From an uncultured Clostridia bacterium (lineage in GTDB: Bacteria; Bacillota_A; Clostridia; TANB77; CAG-508), in assembly GCA_944393165.1 (NCBI GenBank), contig CALXZF010000086.1, positions 1 to 13,615 on the forward strand: a stretch of DNA of 13,615 nucleotides, written 5' to 3'. A model generated the notes under the pieces. That model searched no databases. It was given only the letters and a program-made list of their open reading frames with translations, and had not been told where the DNA came from. The position numbers and the translations under genes are program-made. Positions 7,728 through 13,615 of this stretch are shown piece by piece (the stretch's first letter is position 1; the number at the start of each line of letters is the position of its first letter).

Positions 7728-7780
7728 ATATAATCCCTTTCTGTACAAGTCTACTATATATAAATATATTCTTGTACATA

Positions 7781-7821
7781 AAAAAATATAACCTTATTTT
7801 TAGTTTTAGGTTATATTTTTT
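7781..7821 (-). terminator. Intrinsic terminator downstream of hisS
   Basis: Complementary 14-bp arms AAAAAATATAACCT (7781-7794) and AGGTTATATTTTTT (7808-7821) flank a 13-base loop. Read on the minus strand the stem ends in a run of T, as expected for a terminator of the recJ-rel-MBL-hisS transcript, whose last stop is 74 bases upstream. It also separates that transcript from spoIIP. Confidence 0.78.
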
Positions 7822-7894
7822 ATGTATTTATGTTGTAATTATACTCTCTTGTACTCTGCACTAAATCTTTTATTTATAGGCATAAAGGGTTGTT

Positions 7895-9202
7895 TTAAAG
7901 CAGTTCCTTGATTGCTTCTTCTATTTTTACTTCTTTTTGTTCACCACTTTCCATATTCTTTAAGCTTACAGTGCCATTCTTTTCTTCCTCTTCTCCAATA
8001 ATTGCAACATATGGAATTTTAAGTTTGTCTGCATATTTAAATTTAGCTTTTATTTTCTTATTTTCTAGATATACATCAGTATTTATTCCAGCTTTTCTAA
8101 ACATATCTCCAACTTCCAATGCTTTATCTATATTTTCATTCATAGACACAACTAGCACTTTTGCTATAGATTCTTCTTTTTCTTTTAAAATATCTAGCTC
8201 ATTTAGTTTAGAAAATAGCCTTGTTAATCCTATCGAGACACCGACTCCTGGCATTTTTTTATCTGTGTAAAATCCAGCCAAATTATCATATCTTCCTCCA
8301 GAACAAATACTTCCAACTTCTCTGTAATCATTCAAAAATGTTTCATACACAGTTCCAGTATAGTAATCGAGCCCCCTAGCAATAGTCAAATCAACCTTAA
8401 AATGTGTGTCTGGTACGCCAAATAATCTAATATATTTCACAACATCTTTAAGTTCTTCTAGACCTTTTAAAAACAATTCATTATTAAAGTTTAGAGCTTC
8501 TAATTTTCTTAGTTTCTCATCCGTGTCGCCCTCAATCTCTATAAATGCCATAATCTTATCTATTTTGTCTGTTTCTACATTCAAATCTTGTATACATTTT
8601 ATAACATTTTCCTTGCCAATTTTCTCTAATTTATCAATTATTCTCATTATTTCTACAGAATCTTTTTCTAGCTCAAGTGCTGCAAATAGCCTATTTAATA
8701 CTTTTCTATTATTAACTCTAATTGTAAAATTATTAAATCCTAACTCTTTTATTGTTGTATAAATAACACTAGGCATTTCTGCATCATTAATAATACTAAG
8801 ATTTTCATCTCCGATGATATCAATATCACATTGATAAAATTCTCTTTATCTACCTTTTTGTGGTCTTTCTCCCCTGTACACCTTGCCTATTTGATATCTC
8901 TTAAAAGGAAAAGTAATATCATTATAGTACTCGCATACATACTTAGCAAGCGGAACTGTCAAATCAAATCTTAATGATAAATCATTGTCCCCCTTGTTAA
9001 AACGATATATTTGCTTTTCAGTTTCTCCTCCTGCTTTTGCAAGAAGAACTGCAGAATTCTCAATTATCGGTGTGTCTATTGGAAGAAATCCAAATCTCTC
9101 ATATGATTTTCTAATCTTGTCTATCATATTATTAAACTTTATTTGCTCTGCTGGCAAAAGTTCCATAAAACCTGGCAGAGTTCGTGGTTCTATTCTCATC
9201 AT
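7895..9202 (-). pseudogene. hisS: Histidyl-tRNA synthetase interrupted by one in-frame TAA
   Basis: HisRS attaches histidine to its tRNA in the cytoplasm and is normally essential. The reading frame spans 435 codons, the usual length (about 420-430), and both halves match throughout. Features are the N-terminal [14 protein letters not shown], the motif 2 loop [11 protein letters not shown] (108-118), the histidine motif RGLDYYTG (276-283), a motif 3-like SIGLTRLF and the C-terminal anticodon-binding domain. Codon 119 (8848-8846) is TAA where family members have Tyr, Phe or Trp (KGRYREFYQCD); REFYQCDIDIIGDENLSIINDAE continues in the same frame. There is no frameshift and no missing segment. 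Either the base is a sequencing or assembly error, or the gene is a very recent pseudogene with a second synthetase elsewhere. The start is either of two ATGs (9202 or 9199), with AAGGAG 4 or 7 bases upstream. Confidence 0.9.
8846..8848 (-). other. hisS: Premature in-frame stop codon (TAA) in hisS
   Basis: The codon follows Gly-Arg of the motif 2 loop and precedes Arg-Glu-Phe-Tyr-Gln. A single base change at 8846 from TAT or TAC (Tyr) would create it. The first in-frame ATG after it is codon 143 (8776), with no ribosome binding site in front, so efficient re-initiation there is unlikely. Confidence 0.9.
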
Positions 9203-9215
9203 TTCACTCCTTTTT

Positions 9216-9303
9216 GTCGCTCGGGGACAGGCCTTAAAACGACAACTTTGTCGCTTGGGGACAGGCCTTAAAACGACAACTTTGTCGCTTGGGGACAGGC
9301 CTT
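9216..9303 (-). repeat. Array A: 34-bp tandem palindromic repeats upstream of hisS
   Basis: There are two full units (9216-9249, 9250-9283) and a partial third (9284-9303). On the minus strand the core is TTTTAAGGCCTGTCCCCAAG, joined by a palindromic linker of CGACAA/TTGTCG arms with AG at the centre. The two full units differ at one base only. The array ends four bases from the hisS ribosome binding site, so any hisS transcript from upstream must contain it. The remaining gap to the MBL gene (9304-9370) holds no recognisable signal and is too short for a T-box leader. Confidence 0.9.
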
Positions 9304-9370
9304 GAATAACATGCGTTCCCCATGGTTTTTACACTCAACACTATCCCCATTAAATCATAATACTATATTT

Positions 9371-10021
9371 TTACTCAACTCCTGGCATCAAATTATAATA
9401 AATTGGCTTTTCTTGACCTATTCTTGTAGTCATTCCATGCCCAGGATATACTATTGTATCATCTGGAATAACTAATAATTTATTTGTTATAGAAGCAATA
9501 ATATCTTCAAAACTACTAGTTGGCAAATCTGTTCTTCCCCATGAATCTTTAAACAAAGTATCCCCTGAGAAAAGCATTTTTTCTTTTTCACAGTATAAGC
9601 TACTTCCTCCACTAGTATGTCCTGGAGTATGAATAACATTGAATTCGACATTTCCAACATGTAGAATATCTTCGTCATTTACTCTCGCATCTGCTACGAT
9701 TGATAATGGTCTGTCTGCCATAAATCTTGTTAAATTTATATCAGGATTTTTTAATCCTTCATAATCCTCAGTGTGTATAAGAACCCTTCCGCCTTTTTGC
9801 TTTTTTAGTTCTTCTACTGCACCAATATGGTCTCCATGGCAATGTGTTAAATAAATATACTTTACTTTTGCCTCTAAAATATTTAGTAAGTCTATTATTT
9901 TGTCCGCTTCGCCTGCTGGATCTATTACCATTGTTTCTTTTGTTACTTCATCTTCTATAATATAACAATTTGTAATGATATTGTCTATAATAGAGTTTAA
10001 TTTTAATTGTTTTAAAATCAT
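9371..10021 (-). CDS. MBL-fold metallo-hydrolase (glyoxalase II / YqgX-like)
   Basis: This is a 216-residue single-domain metallo-beta-lactamase-fold enzyme. The di-metal site is complete: THCHGDH with His60, His62, Asp64 and His65, then His135 (HTPGHTSGG), Asp154 (FSGDTLF) and His195 (YPGHG). The length and motifs fit the small glyoxalase II-like hydrolases (YqgX type), which are cytoplasmic and cleave thioesters such as S-lactoylglutathione analogues; the true substrate is not clear. The ATG at 10021 has AGGAG eight bases upstream. It sits between rel and hisS, where Clostridia often have such a gene, and is probably co-transcribed with them. Arrays of palindromic repeats flank it on both sides in opposite orientation. 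Confidence 0.92.
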   Translation of the reverse strand: MILKQLKLNSIIDNIITNCYIIEDEVTKETMVIDPAGEADKIIDLLNILEAKVKYIYLTHCHGDHIGAVEELKKQKGGRVLIHTEDYEGLKNPDINLTRFMADRPLSIVADARVNDEDILHVGNVEFNVIHTPGHTSGGSSLYCEKEKMLFSGDTLFKDSWGRTDLPTSSFEDIIASITNKLLVIPDDTIVYPGHGMTTRIGQEKPIYYNLMPGVE

Positions 10022-10049
10022 TTAAATTTCTCCTATAATGTGTAATGTG

Positions 10050-10152
10050 TTTTAAGGTCTGTCCCCCAGCGACAACTTTGTCGTTTTAAGGCCTGTCCCT
10101 CAGCGACAACTTTGTCGTTTTAAGGCCTGTCCCCAAACGACAACCAAACGAC
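10050..10152 (+). repeat. Array B: 34-bp tandem palindromic repeats between rel and the MBL gene
   Basis: Three units lie at 10050-10083, 10084-10117 and 10118-10152. Read on the plus strand the core is TTTTAAGGCCTGTCCC followed by CGACAA-CT-TTGTCG; the third unit has a degenerate linker (CGACAACCAAACGAC). This is the same core as array A but in inverted orientation. The array ends one base from the rel stop codon and fills most of the 132-bp gap to the MBL start. Confidence 0.9.
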
Positions 10153-10153
10153 A

Positions 10154-12355
10154 TTATTGTTTTTTCCTTTTTACTTCGTATACGCTATCTATTTTTCTTA
10201 GTGTTTTTAATAATGCGTTTAATTCTTCTATTCCTTCTACTTCAACTGTTAAGTCTGTTGTTGCTATTTTGTCTTTATTTGCTCTTGAAGATACTGCCAT
10301 TAATTTACATTTGTTGTCTCCCACTACTCTAATTATGTCTGCAAGTAGGCCTGCTCTATCGTTTGCGAATATTTCTATATCAACACTATATGTTGTTTTC
10401 TTGTTGTCGCTCCAATATACATCTATTATTCTATTGCCTTCGTTTAGTAGATTTTTTGTGTTTACACAGTCTGTTCTATGTACTGAAACACCTCTTCCTC
10501 GTGTTATATATCCTATTATTTCATCACCTGGAACAGGGTTACAACATTTTGATAGTTTTACTAAGCAGTTGTCTATTCCTTTTACTATTATACCGTTTTG
10601 CGATGGTTTTGTTTTGTGGTTTTTTTCTTTTACAAGTGCTTCTAAAGTTTTTTCTATGTCATCTTCTTTATGTACTTTTCTATATTCTTCAAGCATTCTT
10701 GTTATAATTCTTCCTGCTGTAATAGAGCCAAATCCTACACTAGAATACATGTCATCTAAAGTATTGAATTTGTATCTGTTAAGCATAACTTGTATAAAGT
10801 CTGGTTTGAACAAGTCTTCGTGTTTTAATCCTAATTTTTTCAATTCTTTTTCTATTAGGTCTTTACCTTTTTCTATATTTTCTTCTCTAAGATTTTTCTT
10901 AAACCAACCTAAGATTTTATTTCTTGCTCTTGAACTTTTTACAAATTTTAGCCAATCTCTACTTGGTCCTTTTGATTGGTCTGAAGTTATAATTTCTACA
11001 ATGTCTCCATTTTTTAGTTTTGTAACTATTGGCATCATTTTGCTATTTATTTTGCATCCTACCATATGATGTCCTATTTGTTCATGTATTTGATATGCAA
11101 AATCTATTGGTGTTGCACCTTTTGGTAATACTTTTATTGCACCTTTTGGAGTGAAAATATATACTTCATCTTCAAATAATTCTTTTTTAAGTGTTTGCAT
11201 AAATTCTTCTGGGTCTTGCATTTCACTTTGCCATTCAAGTGTTTCTCTTACCCATGCAAGTTTATCATCTTCGACTTTTACATTTGCTTTTTTTCCACTT
11301 AAAAAGCTAGATTCTTTATATGCCCAATGGGCTGCAATACCATATTCTGCTACTTTATGCATGTCCCATGTACGAATTTGAACTTCAAATGGGGTTCCCT
11401 TAGGTCCAATTAATGTTGTATGTAATGACTGGTACATATTTGGTTTTGGAACAGCAATATAGTCTTTAAATCTACCAGGCATTGGATTGTACAAATCATG
11501 TGCAACACCTAAGGAAGCATAACAATCTTTTACAGAGTTCACAATTATTCTTAATGCAAATAAATCATAAATTTGGTCCAATGTTACATTATCTCTTTTC
11601 ATTTTTCTATATATGCTATATAAATGTTTTGCTCTTCCTGTGACTTCTGCTTCTATTTTTTGTTTTTTTAACTCTCCTTTTATTTGCTCCATGATTTGGT
11701 CTATAAATTTTAGTCTTTCTTCTCTTTTTCTGTTTATGCCTTCAACAATTTCTCTATAGTCTTCAGGGTATAAGTACTTAAAAGATAAATCCTCTAATTC
11801 CCATTTTAAAGAATACACACCAAGTCTATTAGCAAGCGGTGCATATAATTCCATGGTTTCCTTTGCATTTGCAATTTGTCTGTCTCGTGTTAAGAATTTT
11901 AATGTTCTCATATTATGAAGTCTATCTGCGAGTTTTATTAAGATTACACGAATATCTTTTCCCATTGCTAAGAACATTTTTCTATAATTTTCTACTTGTT
12001 GTTCCTCAACACTTGCATATTGCAATTTACTAAGTTTTGTAACTCCATCTACCATATATGCCACTTCTTCGTTAAACTCTTTTACTAAATCATCATATGT
12101 AGTATTTGTATCTTCTAAAACATCATGTAAAAGTGCAGCACAAATAGTATTATCATCCAATCCCAAATTTGCAAGTATATATGCAACTTGCACTGGATGA
12201 ATAATATATGGTTCTCCCGATTTTCTTAATTGGTCCCCATGCTTTGCTTTGGCAAATTCATATGCTTTTTGAACAAGCTTAATGTCTCTTCTGCCCTTTC
12301 TCTTCTTTATTACAGATACTATATCCTCTATTCCTACATCTTTATATTCTGACAT
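10154..12355 (-). CDS. rel: Bifunctional (p)ppGpp synthetase/hydrolase (RelA/SpoT family)
   Basis: The long Rel enzyme makes and breaks (p)ppGpp, the alarmone of the stringent response, on and off the ribosome. In the 733-residue protein the domains run as follows: HD hydrolase (about 25-195, with His53, His77-Asp78 in LLHDVLEDT and Asp144 in LADRLHNM, so hydrolysis should be intact), synthetase (about 235-350, RAKHLYSIYRKM at 241-252, Glu324 in FEVQIRT), TGS (about 395-460), helical region, zinc-finger/RIS region with KCCNP and HRTDC, and ACT (about 657-733). The start is placed at the ATG at 12355, eight bases after AAAGGGG; the GTG three codons earlier abuts that site. The gene begins 15 bases after recJ ends, so the two are co-transcribed. 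It is complete with no defects. Confidence 0.97.
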   Translation of the reverse strand: MSEYKDVGIEDIVSVIKKRKGRRDIKLVQKAYEFAKAKHGDQLRKSGEPYIIHPVQVAYILANLGLDDNTICAALLHDVLEDTNTTYDDLVKEFNEEVAYMVDGVTKLSKLQYASVEEQQVENYRKMFLAMGKDIRVILIKLADRLHNMRTLKFLTRDRQIANAKETMELYAPLANRLGVYSLKWELEDLSFKYLYPEDYREIVEGINRKREERLKFIDQIMEQIKGELKKQKIEAEVTGRAKHLYSIYRKMKRDNVTLDQIYDLFALRIIVNSVKDCYASLGVAHDLYNPMPGRFKDYIAVPKPNMYQSLHTTLIGPKGTPFEVQIRTWDMHKVAEYGIAAHWAYKESSFLSGKKANVKVEDDKLAWVRETLEWQSEMQDPEEFMQTLKKELFEDEVYIFTPKGAIKVLPKGATPIDFAYQIHEQIGHHMVGCKINSKMMPIVTKLKNGDIVEIITSDQSKGPSRDWLKFVKSSRARNKILGWFKKNLREENIEKGKDLIEKELKKLGLKHEDLFKPDFIQVMLNRYKFNTLDDMYSSVGFGSITAGRIITRMLEEYRKVHKEDDIEKTLEALVKEKNHKTKPSQNGIIVKGIDNCLVKLSKCCNPVPGDEIIGYITRGRGVSVHRTDCVNTKNLLNEGNRIIDVYWSDNKKTTYSVDIEIFANDRAGLLADIIRVVGDNKCKLMAVSSRANKDKIATTDLTVEVEGIEELNALLKTLRKIDSVYEVKRKKQ

Positions 12356-12370
12356 ATATGTCACCCCTTT

Positions 12371-13615
12371 TTAATAAGATTTACGCATATCTTTAATTAG
12401 TATTTGAATGCTCTCCATTCCTTTGTATGAGTTAATGTCTAAGTTTCCTACGATATCTACCCTATCATCTAACAAATATTTTTCTGTTAATTCTCCCATA
12501 TTAAATCCTATTGCATTTACCATAAAATTGTCTTCTTTTAGAGTTAATTTTAAATGCTTACCTTCAGACAAAGCTCTTATTGAATTTATTTTTAGATTTT
12601 TAAATAAGAATAATGGCATTTTATTTGCTTCTCCATAAGGTTCTAATAGTTTAAGACTTTTAACATTATCTATATTTAAGTTTTTCAAAGAAATCTCACT
12701 GTCTACATTAATAACTGGAATAATTTCATCTACTTTTTTCTCTTTTGCAAATTTTTCTAATTTATCTTTAAATTCATTAAACTTTTCTCTTTTTACAGTT
12801 ACTCCCACAGCCATTGCGTGGCCACCATATTTTTCAAGTTCATCTCCACAACTCATTAATGCTTCATGTAAATCAAATCCTGGAACACTTCTGCCTGACC
12901 CTTTTCCTTCATCATCTTCAAAGCATATTAATATTGAAGGTTTAAAATACATTTCTGTAACTTTTGATGCCACAATTCCAATTATCCCGTGATGCCAGCC
13001 TTCTTTTCCCACTATGATACATGCTTTGTCTTTTTCGTTTTTTTCTATCAATTCTGTTGCTTCATCAAATATATTTTTCTCTATTGTTTGTCTTTCTATA
13101 TTGTATTCATTAAGCTTTATTGCTAACTTTTTTGCTTCTTCGTAATCTTTTGACAAAAACAAATCTAATGCAACTTGTTCATCTCCCATTCTTCCACACG
13201 CATTTATTCTAGGTGCTAATCCAAAAGAAACTGCTGTAGAATCTATATCTCTAAAACCTATAACTTCTAGAAGGGCTTTCAAGCCCACATTTCTAGTTTG
13301 AGCAATTAATTTTAGTCCAAGTTTCGCAATAACTCTATTTTCATTAACTAATGGAACTATGTCTGAAATTGTTCCAATACATACTATGTCCAAATATTTT
13401 AAATATTCTTTTTCTTCCAAATTCAATTTAATTGAAATCGCTTGTATTAGTTTAAAAACCACACCAACACCAGCTAATTGATTGAATGGATATTTATTGT
13501 CCTTCCTTTTTGCATCCACAACAGCCATTGCATTTGGTAAAGTTTCTGCTGGTTCATGGTGGTCTGTGATTAAAGTTTCTATACCTAATGAATTAGCATA
13601 TTCAACTTCATCAAT
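12371..13615 (-). CDS. recJ: Single-stranded-DNA exonuclease RecJ (partial, N-terminus off the window)
   Basis: RecJ is a 5'-3' single-strand DNA exonuclease used in recombination and repair. The frame is open from the right edge and gives 414 residues. The DHH motif that names the family is at fragment residues 18-20 (LITDHHEP), followed by AVVDAK, the CIGTISDIVPL stretch (79-89), APRINACGRMGD (134-145), GWHHGIIGIVASKV (206-219), SGRS (240-243) and the DHHA1 motif GGHAMAVG (264-271), then an OB-fold-like end. The N-terminal part with the first DHH-domain metal motif is missing because the window ends. The C-terminus is short, without the long extension of Bacillus RecJ. It is the first visible gene of the recJ-rel-MBL-hisS series. 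Confidence 0.96.
   Translation of the reverse strand: MDEVEYANSLGIETLITDHHEPAETLPNAMAVVDAKRKDNKYPFNQLAGVGVVFKLIQAISIKLNLEEKEYLKYLDIVCIGTISDIVPLVNENRVIAKLGLKLIAQTRNVGLKALLEVIGFRDIDSTAVSFGLAPRINACGRMGDEQVALDLFLSKDYEEAKKLAIKLNEYNIERQTIEKNIFDEATELIEKNEKDKACIIVGKEGWHHGIIGIVASKVTEMYFKPSILICFEDDEGKGSGRSVPGFDLHEALMSCGDELEKYGGHAMAVGVTVKREKFNEFKDKLEKFAKEKKVDEIIPVINVDSEISLKNLNIDNVKSLKLLEPYGEANKMPLFLFKNLKINSIRALSEGKHLKLTLKEDNFMVNAIGFNMGELTEKYLLDDRVDIVGNLDINSYKGMESIQILIKDMRKSY

Noticed and set aside
7727..7894. SigE-type sporulation promoter for spoIIP
   Set aside because: Several loose matches to the -35 and -10 elements exist in this AT-rich gap, but none fits both elements and spacing well enough, and the best lies upstream of the hisS terminator.
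8776..8848. A frameshift or a natural split of hisS into two genes
   Set aside because: The two open parts are in the same frame and the sequence between them matches the family without gap. The second part has no start with a ribosome binding site, and the break falls within the catalytic motif 2, where a working two-piece enzyme is unlikely.
8846..8848. Reassignment of UAA to an amino acid in this organism
   Set aside because: Most genes in the window end in TAA at the expected family length, and only this single internal TAA is seen.
9203..9370. T-box leader controlling hisS
   Set aside because: The 168-bp gap is mostly repeat array; no T-box core motif or terminator/antiterminator pair was found.
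9216..10152. CRISPR array
   Set aside because: The 34-bp units are directly adjacent with no unique spacers, they occur in both orientations, and no cas genes are near.
10269..11069. Long plus-strand open frame of 266 codons
   Set aside because: It is antisense to rel, has no ribosome binding site of note and its translation resembles no protein family; it is a shadow of the codon use of rel.

Overview
The window reads as a low-GC, spore-forming member of the Firmicutes (Clostridia-like). The evidence is very AT-rich DNA, strong GGAGG-type ribosome binding sites, SigA-like promoters, a spoIIP sporulation gene, and a recJ-rel-MBL hydrolase-hisS gene order that recalls the clostridial/bacillar recJ-apt-rel-dtd-hisS cluster. 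TAA is the usual stop codon. All genes but one lie on the minus strand. No tRNA, rRNA, CRISPR array or recognisable transposase gene was seen.

Left part (1-5672, minus strand). A glucose-6-phosphate isomerase gene (pgi) runs off the left edge. Then comes a three-gene unit transcribed leftwards: a MarR-type regulator followed by two overlapping half-ABC-exporters. The exporters form a heterodimer in which one ATP site is degenerate (Asp for the catalytic Glu, Gln for the switch His, LSQGQ for LSGGQ). A consensus promoter and a perfect 12-bp-arm palindrome lie directly in front of marR, which suggests autoregulation of the whole exporter operon. A pair of 35-bp repeats that can form a strong hairpin sits just after the exporter operon.

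Middle part (5673-7894). The only plus-strand gene is a 211-residue protein with a zinc-dependent phospholipase C-like His/Asp pattern. It is a self-contained unit with a perfect TTGACA-17-TATAAT promoter, a leader palindrome, a strong ribosome binding site and a 16-bp-arm bidirectional terminator. Convergent to it is spoIIP, encoding the membrane-anchored sporulation peptidoglycan hydrolase.

Right part (7895-13615, minus strand). recJ (partial), rel, an MBL-fold hydrolase and hisS follow one another in the same direction. hisS is full length but carries an in-frame TAA at codon 119, inside the class II motif 2 loop. The MBL-fold gene is bracketed by two short tandem arrays of a 34-bp palindromic repeat, in opposite orientation to each other. 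They fill most of the rel-MBL gap and lie immediately upstream of the hisS ribosome binding site. The operon transcript would therefore carry two nearly complementary segments of about 90-100 nt enclosing the MBL cistron. The broken hisS and the inverted repeat arrays are the most unusual things in the window.
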